Source of the DNA: Sphingopyxis sp. TUF1
GTDB lineage: Bacteria > Pseudomonadota > Alphaproteobacteria > Sphingomonadales > Sphingomonadaceae
DNA: 64,000 nucleotides
Reading direction: 5' to 3'
Assembly (NCBI RefSeq): GCF_036687315.1
Contig: NZ_CP144683.1
Location: 248,001 to 312,000 of the forward strand
This document shows positions 53,850-63,192 of the stretch, piece by piece (position 1 is the first letter of the stretch; the number at the start of each line of letters is the position of its first letter). Position numbers and translations under genes: made by a program. The notes beneath the pieces are model-generated. The model saw nothing but the letters and a program-made list of their open reading frames with translations, made no database searches and was not told where the DNA came from.

Positions 53850-55439
53850 ATGGCAGGAATTGTCCCGGACAAGAGTGCGTTCGATCGTCTCCTTGACCGC
53901 CGTTCGGTGCTTATCGCGGCGGGACAAGGCGCCCTGCTCGCCGCGCTGACGAGTTCGACGGTGCTCGGCGCACCCCGTTTCTTAGAAGACCCATTTTCGC
54001 TCGGCGTGGCTTCGGGAGACCCGGCGCCGGATGGCTTTGTCATCTGGACTCGCCTCGCACCGAAACCACTCGACCCGCATGGCGGGATGCCAGCCGAAGC
54101 CATCGCGCTCGGCTGGGAAGTGGCGGAAGACAACATGTTTCGAAAAATTGTCAGGGCAGGAAGCTATATCGCCCGTCCGGAGCTGGCGCACTCGGTGCAT
54201 GTCGAGGTGGACGGACTCGCAAGTCGGCGCCGCTACTGGTACCGCTTTATAGTTGATGGAATTCGGAGCGACATCGGCACCGCGCGAACCGCCCCGGAAC
54301 CGGGAACCAACATTGAAAGTCTTCGTATCGCGGTCGCGGGCTGCCAGCATTATGAGCGCGGGCTCTTCACGGCTTGGCGCCATATCAGCCAGGAAAAGGA
54401 CCTCGACCTCGTCTACCATTATGGTGATTATATTTACGAAGGAAAGGCGACGGCGTCGGCCGTCTCGTTAAAGGTGCCGCTCGTACGTCGTCACACGAGC
54501 GACGAGATTTACAGTCTCGACGATTACCGCCAGCGCTATGCACTTTACAAATCTGACCCCGACCTGAGGGCAGCCCACGCGGCCGCCCCTTTCCTCTCTT
54601 CGTTCGACGACCATGAGGTCGAGAACGACTGGGGAGGCGATTTGGACTCGAGCAGCACGCCGCCTGAAGTCTTCCTCCTGCGCCGCGCCGTCGCAATGCA
54701 GGCCTGGTACGAGCATATGCCCGTCCGAGCCGCGCAATTTCCCCACTTAGGTCTGGTTCACGCGTTTCGACGTCTCGACTTCGGTTCCCTGCTTCGGTTT
54801 CACATCCTTGACAAACGGAGCTACCGAAGCATCCGGCTTTGTGAAGAGCAGGGCGACGGAAATTGCGTCGACAGGCGCGATAAGCCCGACATGTTGCTCG
54901 GGGAAAACCAGGAGAACTGGCTCGAGAATGGGCTCAAGGGTGCGTCGACATGGAACATGCTCGGCCTAGGCGGGCTGGTAATGCCGTTCGACCGGTCGAT
55001 GCAGAAAGTGCCGTCGAACGGATACGACAATTGGACGGGTTATCCGGATTCGCGCGAACGACTCGTGTCGATGATAGAGCGCCAAGGTCTCAAGAATGTA
55101 GTGATCGCCGGCGGTGACAGCCATATGTTCTTCATCGGACATCTGCCGTCACGGAGCGGTGACCTTGAAAGTGCCCCCGTAGCCGCAGAATTCCACGCGA
55201 CCTCGATCAGCTCGAACAGTGGCAACGGCCTGCCGATCGGACCCGATCCGCGCGCTGCCACCAATCCGCACATGTCGATGGTGCATGATCAGCGCGGTTA
55301 TCTTCTCTGCGATATTGATAACCGGCAATGGGTAACCAACGTCCGCGTGATCGATCAGGCCTTTACGCCGGGCGGCACAGTCAGCACGCTGGCCCGCTTT
55401 CTGACCGAGCCCGGCCGCCCTGGCGTGGCTCGGCTTTGA
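53850..55439 (+). CDS. PhoD-family phosphatase/phosphodiesterase, Tat-exported (second copy)
   Basis: The 529-residue protein resembles the product of 22,209-23,774 along its length: twin-arginine leader (LLDRRSVLIAAGQGALLAAL), FSLGVASGDPAPDGFVIWTRLAP, VAGCQHYE, LVYHYGDYIYEG, SSFDDHEVENDWGG, VIAGGDSHMFF. The HDSH-type metal region has DSH where the first copy has DEH. ATG 53850 is preferred because AGGTGA lies upstream; ATG 53817 lacks a site. It lies 48 bp after the TonB gene and before the KDG-kinase gene, so its role is probably tied to the carbohydrate rather than to general phosphate supply. Confidence 0.88.
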   Translation: MAGIVPDKSAFDRLLDRRSVLIAAGQGALLAALTSSTVLGAPRFLEDPFSLGVASGDPAPDGFVIWTRLAPKPLDPHGGMPAEAIALGWEVAEDNMFRKIVRAGSYIARPELAHSVHVEVDGLASRRRYWYRFIVDGIRSDIGTARTAPEPGTNIESLRIAVAGCQHYERGLFTAWRHISQEKDLDLVYHYGDYIYEGKATASAVSLKVPLVRRHTSDEIYSLDDYRQRYALYKSDPDLRAAHAAAPFLSSFDDHEVENDWGGDLDSSSTPPEVFLLRRAVAMQAWYEHMPVRAAQFPHLGLVHAFRRLDFGSLLRFHILDKRSYRSIRLCEEQGDGNCVDRRDKPDMLLGENQENWLENGLKGASTWNMLGLGGLVMPFDRSMQKVPSNGYDNWTGYPDSRERLVSMIERQGLKNVVIAGGDSHMFFIGHLPSRSGDLESAPVAAEFHATSISSNSGNGLPIGPDPRAATNPHMSMVHDQRGYLLCDIDNRQWVTNVRVIDQAFTPGGTVSTLARFLTEPGRPGVARL

Positions 55440-55497
55440 AGAAGAGAAGCATCCGGTCGGCGGTCGGCATCCCCTGTCTGCACACAAGGTAAATTAA

Positions 55498-56505
55498 ATG
55501 GGTCATTTCGTGAGCTTTGGCGAGGCGCTGCTCCGCCTGTCTTCGCCGCGCCGAGAGCTCCTGCTACAGACGCCGCGCCTCGATATATGGGTTGGAGGCG
55601 CTGAAGCGAATGTCGCTGTCCAGCTCGCCCACCTCGGCCAACCAGCCCGTTTCGTGAGCGCGGTTCCGCAGAATGAGCTTGGTGCTGCAGTCGTCACATT
55701 TCTTCGGGGCTCCGGCGTCTGTACCGAACATGTCCAGCGCCGCGAAGGGCGCATGGGTCTCTATTTTTCTGCTGCCGGGGCGGGTTTCCGCGCACCAAAT
55801 ATTGTCTACGATCGCGAGCATTCGAGCTTTGCTCGCGCACCCGCCACGGCTTGGGATTGGGCCGCCATCCTTTCGGATGCCGACCGGTTCCATCTGTCCG
55901 GAATTACGCCGGCGCTTGGTCCCGATCCTGCGGAGAGTGCGATATGCGCCGCGCGCGCAGCGATCCGCCTCGGGGTTCCGCTTTCGTTTGACTGCAATTT
56001 CAGGAGTTCTCTCTGGGAAGCCTGGGACAGCGAGCCACGCCCCATTCTCAGTGAACTGATTGCTCATGCGGATATCCTTTTCGGCAATCACCGGGATGTC
56101 TCGCTGCTGCTTGGGACACGTTTTTCCAGCGACGGACCGACGCGGCGCCGCGAGGCGGCAGAGGCTGCATTTGACGCCTTCCCCCGCTTAAAAACGGTCG
56201 CTTCCACCGCGCGGCACGTCAGCAATGCTGATACTCACTTCCTCACTGCGCGCATCGATACGCGCGATGGCGGGTTCGAGACCGAGCCTTTCGCAATTGC
56301 GGGGATCGTCGATCGCATCGGAACCGGCGATGCCTTTGCGGCCGGCGTCCTCCACGCGCTGAAAGCGGGCGAAGCTCGGGATGATGCGGCGCGTACCGGA
56401 TTGGCGCTGGCAGCGCTTAAACACTCGATTCCTGGGGATGCTTCGTTATTCTCAAACGAAGATGTCGCGCAGTTCTGGGATGGGGCCTCCGATATTCGCC
56501 GTTAG
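55498..56505 (+). CDS. kdgK: PfkB-family sugar kinase, 2-keto-3-deoxygluconate kinase-like
   Basis: The 335-residue kinase has the PfkB N-terminal substrate motif (VSFGEALLRLSSP, WVGGAEANVAVQLAHLG), SFDCNFRSSLW, NHRDVSLLLG and the C-terminal ATP/catalytic motif DRIGTGDAFAAGVLHAL with the catalytic Asp. Family features match KDG kinases, which convert 2-keto-3-deoxygluconate to its 6-phosphate. This is the logical next step after the dehydratase at 48,990. AAGGTAA precedes the ATG. It is third in the TonB2-PhoD-kinase run. The KDPG aldolase expected after it is not in the window. Confidence 0.85.
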   Translation: MGHFVSFGEALLRLSSPRRELLLQTPRLDIWVGGAEANVAVQLAHLGQPARFVSAVPQNELGAAVVTFLRGSGVCTEHVQRREGRMGLYFSAAGAGFRAPNIVYDREHSSFARAPATAWDWAAILSDADRFHLSGITPALGPDPAESAICAARAAIRLGVPLSFDCNFRSSLWEAWDSEPRPILSELIAHADILFGNHRDVSLLLGTRFSSDGPTRRREAAEAAFDAFPRLKTVASTARHVSNADTHFLTARIDTRDGGFETEPFAIAGIVDRIGTGDAFAAGVLHALKAGEARDDAARTGLALAALKHSIPGDASLFSNEDVAQFWDGASDIRR

Positions 56506-56822
56506 GCAATTTTAAGGCGTTTTGACGGCGCGGCCTCAGATCACCGTAGGTGGAGCAGACCGCAGTTCGGCGAGATTTCGCCCATCAGAAGACAAGAAAA
56601 TATGCTTCGCGATCCACGGCGCGGCAGTCCTGACCGAACGCTTTGGTTGGACGGCGACGGCTGGTTCGATGCGCTCGCGCTGATGATCTTTCGGGGATCG
56701 GAGCGTGCAAAAGCTATTTGCGCTAACATGAGATAAGCCAAGCCGCGCAGAGCGCGATTTTTACAGACATCGATGCAACTTCCGGATCGCAGCAGCGTCG
56801 GTCTCCCGAGCAACGGCGAAGG
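56506..56822. other. Intergenic stretch, no supported gene
   Basis: This 317-bp gap closes the catabolic block. A 44-codon frame (56602-56736, MLRDPRRGSPDRTLWLDGDG at its start) is present but has no ribosome site, so I do not call it. A GCAAC-N16-CGTC sequence at 56775-56798 faintly resembles an EcfG-type promoter for the next gene. Confidence 0.4.
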
Positions 56823-57113
56823 ATGGCAAATATGACAGGCGCAACGGCAAAACGTTCGGGGTTCGGGAAGCTCGTTGGAATCGCGACGCTGGGCGCGCTT
56901 TTCTGGATTACGCGCAAGACAGCACCTCAGGATGCAAAGAGCGACGATCACAGTGCGGCCTTCGCCGATGGCGAAACCCACGCCGAAAATTTCGACCAGA
57001 CACGCTCCGCCGGCCCCGATGCGATGCGGGACGATTTGAAAAGGCCGTGGGAGAGCGTCGATCAGGCCTCTGACGAGTCCTTTCCGGCAAGCGATCCCCC
57101 GGCGACATATTGA
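56823..57113 (+). CDS. Small one-span membrane protein with DESFPASDPPA C-terminus
   Basis: The 96-residue protein has a single membrane segment (LVGIATLGALFWITRK), an acidic middle and the C-terminal motif VDQASDESFPASDPPATY. The D-E-S-F-P-A-S-D-P-P motif ends many small alphaproteobacterial stress-associated proteins, whose function is not known. ATG 56832 (MTGATAK) is an alternative start. The next small gene follows after 10 bp, so the two are probably co-transcribed. Confidence 0.7.
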   Translation: MANMTGATAKRSGFGKLVGIATLGALFWITRKTAPQDAKSDDHSAAFADGETHAENFDQTRSAGPDAMRDDLKRPWESVDQASDESFPASDPPATY

Positions 57114-57123
57114 GGGCTCGCCA

Positions 57124-57357
57124 ATGACTGGGCCCTTACTACGCAGCTGTTACAGCCTGCGGTTCGAGGAAGATGGCGTCGGCCTGCCGAAACGCGTCGA
57201 ATTCGACGCGGCAAGCGCGAGCATTGCTCTCGAGATCGCCGAACAAGAATGCAACGGCCGCTCGGCTATTCTTCTCTGCGAGGGAAAGGTGATTTGCCAG
57301 ATTGGTCTTCATGCCGGAGCTTGGCAGTCCACACCCGCGCCGTCAGTTCCAACTTAA
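57124..57357 (+). CDS. Small protein of unknown function, 77 aa
   Basis: The product MTGPLLRSCYSLRFEEDGVG then KRVEFDAASASIALEIAEQE looks like a small alpha-beta protein without signal peptide or membrane segment. It shares a pattern with the protein at 63,193-63,447: G-x-P-K/R-R-V/I-x-F-x-A-x-S, then A-x-x-I-A-x-x-E, then a basic end with W. The two may be related. It lies 10 bp after the 96-residue protein gene. Confidence 0.6.
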   Translation: MTGPLLRSCYSLRFEEDGVGLPKRVEFDAASASIALEIAEQECNGRSAILLCEGKVICQIGLHAGAWQSTPAPSVPT

Positions 57358-57400
57358 GTTAAACACGTCGGAAAATTCGCAACCTAGCGCCCGCCGCGCT

Positions 57401-57426
57401 GCAACCAGTGCAACCGCGCGGCGTTT
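57401..57426 (+). promoter_or_regulatory. Candidate EcfG-type promoter before the glycosyltransferase gene
   Basis: GCAAC at 57401-57405 and CGTTT at 57422-57426 are spaced by 16 bp. The alphaproteobacterial general-stress sigma factor EcfG reads GGAAC-N16/17-CGTT, so there is one mismatch in the -35. The leader would be about 95 nt. Confidence 0.35.
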
Positions 57427-57528
57427 GGCCAATCGATAACCATGACATCCGGGAGAGCGGCCGAAGCTTCGCGCAAGAGTGCGCGAGGCAGACTGCTTCT
57501 GCGTCACCGAACGAAATGAGGACATGCA

Positions 57529-59877
57529 ATGAAATTCGATCGCGAGGAGCATTTCTTCACCGGCCATTTCGATGATGCGATTGGATCATTTGCCGAAGAT
57601 GAAAAAGACCATCAGTCAAAGGGCGCCCTTCCTCGACGTATTGCGCTGATCGGATGCTTCCGGCCGCGCCAGTGCGGGATTGCTACCTTTACTGCCGACG
57701 TCTTTGACCATCTCTCCGCTCATGCACCCCACCTGCAGATCGACGTCTACGCGATGCATAACCAGCCCGGTCAGCGGCTCGACAAGGACGCGAAGCAAGC
57801 GATCGAAGAGTGTGATATCGCGAGCTATCGGGACGCGGCGGAGGCGATCAATGTCAGCGGTGCAGATGCCGTATGGCTGCAGCACGAGTTCGGTATTTTC
57901 GGCGGCGCGGCCGGCGATATGATCCTCGAGTTGGTCGATCGGGTTGCCGCCCCGCTTATTGTTACGTTGCACACCGTCCTCGCCGAGCCCAGCCCCGCCC
58001 AACGGGAGGTAATGGATCGCTTGGTCGCACGCGCCAGCAAGCTTGTGGTCATGAGCGACTTTGGACGCACCACCTTGATCGACGTTTACAAAGCCGCGCC
58101 CGATCAAATCGCCCTGATCGAGCACGGCACCCCCGACCGACCTTTCAAGGAAATCAGTTCCCTTCGTCAGGAAATGGAGCTTGCGCACCGGCCCATTCTT
58201 TCGACCTTCGGGCTCATCGGGCCTGGCAAAGGGCTTGAAACAGCCATTCGGGCGTTGCCCGCGATTATCGATCAATATCCCGACATCCTGTACCGAATCG
58301 TCGGCGCCACCCACCCCAACCTCGTCGCCGCCGAAGGCGAAGCCTATCGTAACAGCCTCGAAAGTCTTGCCGAAAGCCTCGGCGTCGCGGACAATATAGC
58401 CTGGGAAAATCGCTTTCTCGACAATGAGGAGCTGCTCGACCAGATCGAGCTTTGCGACATCTATCTCGCGCCCTATCCCAATCTTCAGCAGATCACATCG
58501 GGCACCCTGGCTTATGCTGTCGCGCTCGGCCGGGCCGTCGTATCCACGCCGTTCGTTCATGCGCGCGAGCTGCTTGCCGACGACGTTGGCATCTTATTGC
58601 CCGGTGCGCAAAGCGAGGCGATTAGTGAGGCCGTCCTCCTCTTGCTGGGTGTTCCCGAAGAACGTCGCAGCGTCCAGAAGCGTGCCTATGCACGCGGTCG
58701 ACGGACGGCGTGGAATGTCATTGCCCGCCAGTTCGCATCGATGATCGACGAGGTCGCGGCAGCGTCCGCGATTGTTCCATCCCGCGCTTATCGCGGGCCC
58801 GCCCTCGCGGGTGTCTGGGCGATGTGCGACGATGTTGGCATGCTGCAGCACGCCGTTCACATGGTCCCCGACCGGTCGCACGGCTATTGCATCGACGACA
58901 ATGCCCGCGCGCTCATGCTCGTGCACAGCCTGCCGCCGCGAGCGCAGGAGGAAGCTGCAGCTCGCGCCCGCGCTTTCGCCAGCTTCGTACAGCATGGCTG
59001 GAATGCGGACGCCAAAACATTTCGCAATTTCATGGGATATGACCGACGCTGGCTGGAAGATGCGGGCTCCGAGGACAGCAATGGGCGCACCCTGTGGGCG
59101 CTTGGTCACGCATCGACCCACGCAGCCGCCGCCGAAATGCGGCAATGGGCCGCCATGATGTTCGACCGCACCGCGGAAATAGCGGCTGGATTCAAGAGTC
59201 CGCGCGCGATTGCCTTTGCCATCCTCGGAGCCGACGAGCGGCTGGAGAGCGAGCCATCCCATCCCGGCGCCCGTAAATTAATCGAGCGCGGCGGCGCCTT
59301 CCTGTGCGCGCTATGGAAAGCGGCTCGCCGCCCCGGGTGGGACTGGTTCGAGCCCGGTCTGGCCTATGATAACGCCCGCTTGGCGGAGGCGCTCGTCCGC
59401 GCCGGACGACGGCTTCCTTCGCTTCCGCACGAAGAGGCCGGCCTCGCCGCGCTCGACTGGCTCGCGACCTTCCAGACATCGGCGATGGGATATTTCCGTT
59501 CCGTAGGATCGCAAAGCTTCACCCGCGAGGGCGAAGCGCTGCCCTTCGATCAGCAGCCCCTCGAAGCGTGGGCCACCGTTGCGGCCTGCGGGACGGCTTT
59601 CACGCTTACCGGCCAAGCCATTTGGCGCAAGCATGCGGAGACGGCCTTCGCCTGGTTCCTCGGACAAAATGATCGCGGCCTGCCTTTAGGCGACATAAAG
59701 TCCGGGCGCTGCTTCGACGGTCTTACGCCGCGAGGCGTCAACCTCAACAGCGGCGCAGAATCGATCCTTGCCTTCCATCTCGCTTATCGCACGATGGCCG
59801 ATATTTTTTGGCATGAATCGGCGCCGGACCATGCCACCCTCACAAAATTGGTCCAGCTTCCCGTCTATGCTGATTGA
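57529..59877 (+). CDS. GT4 glycosyltransferase with C-terminal six-hairpin-like domain
   Basis: The 782-residue protein has a GT-B glycosyltransferase part (residues 30-410: RRIALIGCFRPRQCGIATFT, WLQHEFGIFGGAAGD, HTVLAEPSPAQREVM, FGLIGPGKGLETAIRALP, CDIYLAPYPNLQQITSGTLAYAVALGRAVVST) and a C-terminal all-helical part (430-780) with GYCIDDNARALML, NGRTLWALGHA, WFEPGLAYDNARLAEALVRAG and QQPLEAWATVAAC. The second half resembles (alpha/alpha)6 hairpin proteins. Such GT4 fusions are found next to GH130 genes, as here. GAGGAC stands before the ATG. The sugar donor and acceptor are unknown; a mannoside is suggested by the GH130 neighbour. Confidence 0.85.
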   Translation: MKFDREEHFFTGHFDDAIGSFAEDEKDHQSKGALPRRIALIGCFRPRQCGIATFTADVFDHLSAHAPHLQIDVYAMHNQPGQRLDKDAKQAIEECDIASYRDAAEAINVSGADAVWLQHEFGIFGGAAGDMILELVDRVAAPLIVTLHTVLAEPSPAQREVMDRLVARASKLVVMSDFGRTTLIDVYKAAPDQIALIEHGTPDRPFKEISSLRQEMELAHRPILSTFGLIGPGKGLETAIRALPAIIDQYPDILYRIVGATHPNLVAAEGEAYRNSLESLAESLGVADNIAWENRFLDNEELLDQIELCDIYLAPYPNLQQITSGTLAYAVALGRAVVSTPFVHARELLADDVGILLPGAQSEAISEAVLLLLGVPEERRSVQKRAYARGRRTAWNVIARQFASMIDEVAAASAIVPSRAYRGPALAGVWAMCDDVGMLQHAVHMVPDRSHGYCIDDNARALMLVHSLPPRAQEEAAARARAFASFVQHGWNADAKTFRNFMGYDRRWLEDAGSEDSNGRTLWALGHASTHAAAAEMRQWAAMMFDRTAEIAAGFKSPRAIAFAILGADERLESEPSHPGARKLIERGGAFLCALWKAARRPGWDWFEPGLAYDNARLAEALVRAGRRLPSLPHEEAGLAALDWLATFQTSAMGYFRSVGSQSFTREGEALPFDQQPLEAWATVAACGTAFTLTGQAIWRKHAETAFAWFLGQNDRGLPLGDIKSGRCFDGLTPRGVNLNSGAESILAFHLAYRTMADIFWHESAPDHATLTKLVQLPVYAD

Positions 59878-60046
59878 GGCGGCTCGCCGTCATTGCATTT
59901 TACCGACCCGATCAGAGACCGAAATGCGCCTTTGGAATATGGGTGATGCGGCAAGCCAGGTCGGCTTCGCCCGACTCCTCCATACCCATCGTGAACACGA
60001 CATCGCGCAAATAGATCTCGTTTCGAGCGGCCGGGTGAGGTCGGTC

Positions 60047-60982
60047 TCAGCGCTGGTCCGCCATGACGTGCCCGTCGATGTCGCGAAGCCAGTTGTGAAG
60101 CCGCGTGGCGGCCATTGCGCCCTGTCCGATGGCGACGCTGATCTGGTCGAGCCCGGCGACGACGTCGCCGGCGGCATAGAGGCCGGGGAGCAGGCCGTCC
60201 GAGAAGGCGCCGAACGGCAGGCAGCCGTGCTCGTCGGCCGCGGCGCCCAGCGCCGCCGCGAGCTCGCTGCGCGGGACCGAGCCGAAGGCCGGATATAATA
60301 TGTCGAAATGGCGTGGATGCGGCTCGCCGCGCAAGTGAACGAAAATCTCCCTGGCGCCGGCGGCGAGACGATCGATCCGACCTTCGACAACGACAATGTC
60401 ACTGTCGGCGAGCTCCGCGCGCTGTTTGTCGGTGAGCGACACCTGCCACTTCGGGATCAACGTGACGTGCCGGGAAAATTGTCGCAGGAACATTGCTTCG
60501 GCGGCGCCGTGCAAGTCCGACCCGAGAACGGCGATCCGTTCATCGCGATGCTCGAAGCCGTCACAGATCGGGCAATAGCGCAGCACACCGTCGCGCACCG
60601 CCGCCATATGATCGCCTTCGTCGAGTTCGGCCAGCCGTGTCTCGACCCCCGTTGCCAATATGACGCCGCGCGCATCGACGGTTGCGCCATCTTCAAGCGT
60701 CGCGCGGTAGAAGTCCCCCTCCCCGCAAAGCGACACCACGCGGCCGATGTCGATGGCCGCGCCATAACGCTGCGCGTGATCGGTCATTCGCGCGACCAGA
60801 TCCTTCCCGACAATGCCATCTGGAAATCCCGGGACATTGCGCGTCCGCGGAACCCATAAAGCGCGTGATCGGCCGTCATGGACGACGCGGACGCGACGCT
60901 TGAATCGCGCCAGATACATGGCGGCGGTGAGCCCTGCCGGACCGGCGCCCACCACCAATATATCGACTGGCCGCGGCGCCAT
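60047..60982 (-). CDS. Thioredoxin-reductase-like NAD(P)/FAD oxidoreductase
   Basis: The 311-residue flavoprotein has the FAD motif ILVVGAGPAGLTAAMYLARF (GxGxxG at 11-16), GVILATGVE, the redox pair Cys136-x-x-Cys139 in RYCPICDGFEHRD, the NAD(P) region RIAVLGSDLHGAAEA, and the C-terminal GLYAAGDVVAGLDQISVAIGQGAMAAT. It belongs with bacterial TrxR-like enzymes. Physiological partner unknown. ATG 60982 gives the family start. The same frame continues for 44 codons after the TGA, which is odd. It lies 151 bp after the hemerythrin gene. Confidence 0.9.
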   Translation of the reverse strand: MAPRPVDILVVGAGPAGLTAAMYLARFKRRVRVVHDGRSRALWVPRTRNVPGFPDGIVGKDLVARMTDHAQRYGAAIDIGRVVSLCGEGDFYRATLEDGATVDARGVILATGVETRLAELDEGDHMAAVRDGVLRYCPICDGFEHRDERIAVLGSDLHGAAEAMFLRQFSRHVTLIPKWQVSLTDKQRAELADSDIVVVEGRIDRLAAGAREIFVHLRGEPHPRHFDILYPAFGSVPRSELAAALGAAADEHGCLPFGAFSDGLLPGLYAAGDVVAGLDQISVAIGQGAMAATRLHNWLRDIDGHVMADQR

Positions 60983-61133
60983 CAGTCGCCCGGCTGCCTC
61001 TTCAGCGCAGCTACAGGATCGGCCGAAAAGGCAACATATCCGCGCTCCACATGCGAGCCCAGATCCGTATGTCCAGCGCTGTCGGCGCTTCGCCTGCCCA
61101 GTGCGACCAGCCGCCGGTTGGTCCCGTCGGCGG

Positions 61134-61628
61134 TCATTGCATCGTAACAAGCTCCGCGGGCGGTAGTCCGCTGGTCTCGGCCTGCTGCTTCAGTTCCTTC
61201 TTGCGCGCGAGCATCCGTTCACCGAGCGCATCCAGATCAATATCGGCGGCGCGCGCCTGCTGGAACATATTGTCGTGCTGCTTTTCCTCTTCCTTCACAT
61301 GATGCTTTATCTCTTCGGACAGGACCGTGACCTTGGCCTCGAAATATTCGTCATCGGGTCCGGAGGCGAGGATATCGTTGATCAGCACCTTGGCACCGTC
61401 ATGCTCGACATAGGCTTCCTTCAGAAGGTCGTCGTCGATCTTGCCCTTGAGCGCCGGATAGAAGACTTCCTCCTCGATCTGTGCGTGGATCTTGAGCTCG
61501 GTGCAGATCGTCTCGGCGATCTTCGCCTTGCGGTCGACACCGCGGGCCTTTTCGAACTCTTCGAACAGTGCTTCGACCGCGCGGTGGTCGGCAGCGAGGA
61601 TATGAGTGGCGTCGGTATCGTTCTGCAT
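61134..61628 (-). CDS. Hemerythrin-like HHE-domain protein
   Basis: The 164-residue four-helix protein has metal-binding residues His15, His48 with Glu52 (HAQIEEEVFYPAL), His76 (EHDGAK) and His110 with Glu114 (HHVKEEE). It should bind a di-iron centre and sense or carry O2 or NO. A C-terminal charged coil (LARKKELKQQAE) follows. A GGAG ribosome site and a candidate EcfG promoter lie upstream, which fits a stress-induced gene. Confidence 0.92.
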   Translation of the reverse strand: MQNDTDATHILAADHRAVEALFEEFEKARGVDRKAKIAETICTELKIHAQIEEEVFYPALKGKIDDDLLKEAYVEHDGAKVLINDILASGPDDEYFEAKVTVLSEEIKHHVKEEEKQHDNMFQQARAADIDLDALGERMLARKKELKQQAETSGLPPAELVTMQ

Positions 61629-61661
61629 GATGCTCTCCGTCGAAAGGGATAATGTCCTCCT

Positions 61662-61688
61662 AAACGTGCCGCGACGTGCCTTAGTTGC
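61662..61688 (-). promoter_or_regulatory. Candidate EcfG-type promoter before the hemerythrin gene
   Basis: On the minus strand GCAAC (61688-61684) and CGTTT (61666-61662) are separated by 17 bp, one mismatch from the EcfG consensus GGAAC-N16/17-CGTT. The leader to ATG 61628 would be about 25-30 nt. Confidence 0.45.
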
Positions 61689-61773
61689 GCAAAACCCCCG
61701 CCAGAGCCTGCGGTATGGCGCCCCTTCTTAACCTAGAGCAGTATGGCCAATGGACGCTCCCGCAGAGCGATGC

Positions 61774-63081
61774 CTACACCATCGACTGGAGCAGATCGGG
61801 CACGGTCGTTGTCGCAAAGCCGATGGCGCTGTCGGATATGCCGTAGGGAATGAAAAGCTCGTTCCCGATCGCGAGCGCGCCGCAGGTATAGACCACATTC
61901 GGGACATAGCCCTCCCGATCGCTCTCGGCAGCCGAGAGGATTGGACAGGCGGTCCGGCCCAGAATTTTCGACGGATCGTCCTTGTCGAGCAGAGCCGCGC
62001 CGAGACTATATTTGCGCATCGCCCCCACGCCGTGCGTAAGCAATATCCAGCCCTCGTCGCATTCGATCGGGCTGCCGCAATTGCCCATCTGAACAAATTC
62101 CCATGGGAAGGCGGGACTGAGCAGGGGCTGACCTTCGTCATCCCAGTTGGTCAGGCTTTCCGAGGCGAGCAGGGTGATATTCTTGCCATCCTGCCGCCCG
62201 ACCATCAGGAAGCGGCCGTCGATCTTGCGGGGAAAAAGCGCCATCCCCTTGTTGCGCGCGGCGCGGCCCGAGAGGGGTTCGAGGCAAAAGGCAGAAAAAT
62301 CGTTCGTGCGAAGCAGTTCGGAGCGGATCGCCCGACCCGAATAGGCTGTGTAGGTTCCCAGATATTCGACGCTGCCGTCGTCATGCGCGAACCGCACCAA
62401 CCGCAAATCCTCAAGGCCGTTGCGCTGTGCTTCGGTGACCGGGAACAGCACGCTGTTGGAGATGGGACTGTCGGGCTGGCGATGGACGGTCACCGCGCCG
62501 TCGGGTTCGATGTGGTGCCGATCGTCGATCACCGCCGCCATTGCAGGCCCCGACTGCGGCCATAGTCGGAACTCGCCGTCCGAACCGACGATCCCCTCGC
62601 GAAAGGCGATCGAGCTGATATGCCCCTCGCCGACCGCGCGCATCGACATGACGAAACGGAACTGCTCGCGGTCAAGGCCGCTCTGGTCCGGGTGCAGGAC
62701 AATGCTCGGATTCATGAGAGCCGCCGCGGCGTAGCTATATTCATGACAGAAATAGGCACCGATCAGCCGACGCTTGACCGGCGAAACGCTGTTCTCGTCC
62801 AGCTTCAAATCCTCGGCGATCTCGGCGAAGCGTTCATCGAAGATTCGTCCGATTTGCCAGTGCCGCTCCGAGAAGTCCTTCCAGACGAGGTCGAGCTCGA
62901 GTTCGGCCTGATCGTCATCGAGCCGCAAGATATCATGGACGAGTTGCCCCGATCGCGAAGGTTCGGAAACATTCGATTGCCATGCGAGGTGGAACGGCCG
63001 CAGCACAACACGCGACGGATCCGCCGTCAGCTTTTCATGAAGGATGCGGAGCGGCGTTTGATCGGGTCGGCAAATGAGCAT
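61774..63081 (-). CDS. Glycoside hydrolase family 130 protein (mannoside phosphorylase or mannosidase-like)
   Basis: The 435-residue protein is a five-bladed propeller of GH130 type: AALMNPSIVLHPDQS, MRAVGEGHISSIAFREGIVG, EAQRNGLEDLRLVRF, RNKGMALFPRKIDGRFLMVGRQDGKNI, FVQMGNCGSPIECDEGWILLTHGVG and RYVPN-like GYVPNVVYTCGA. GLEDLR carries the catalytic Glu-Asp area. GH130 enzymes act on beta-mannosides by phosphorolysis, or by hydrolysis when phosphate-binding residues are missing, and I cannot decide which. It has no signal peptide. It pairs functionally with the GT4 gene at 57,529. Confidence 0.88.
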   Translation of the reverse strand: MLICRPDQTPLRILHEKLTADPSRVVLRPFHLAWQSNVSEPSRSGQLVHDILRLDDDQAELELDLVWKDFSERHWQIGRIFDERFAEIAEDLKLDENSVSPVKRRLIGAYFCHEYSYAAAALMNPSIVLHPDQSGLDREQFRFVMSMRAVGEGHISSIAFREGIVGSDGEFRLWPQSGPAMAAVIDDRHHIEPDGAVTVHRQPDSPISNSVLFPVTEAQRNGLEDLRLVRFAHDDGSVEYLGTYTAYSGRAIRSELLRTNDFSAFCLEPLSGRAARNKGMALFPRKIDGRFLMVGRQDGKNITLLASESLTNWDDEGQPLLSPAFPWEFVQMGNCGSPIECDEGWILLTHGVGAMRKYSLGAALLDKDDPSKILGRTACPILSAAESDREGYVPNVVYTCGALAIGNELFIPYGISDSAIGFATTTVPDLLQSMV

Positions 63082-63192
63082 GGGCGACTGTTATATCCTG
63101 TCTGATCCCCCTGCCCAGAATGTTTTGCAGCGAGCGGATAAGCAAGTCGAAACCGAACGGGGAGACAGAAGAATGCGGCAGGGCCCGCTATT

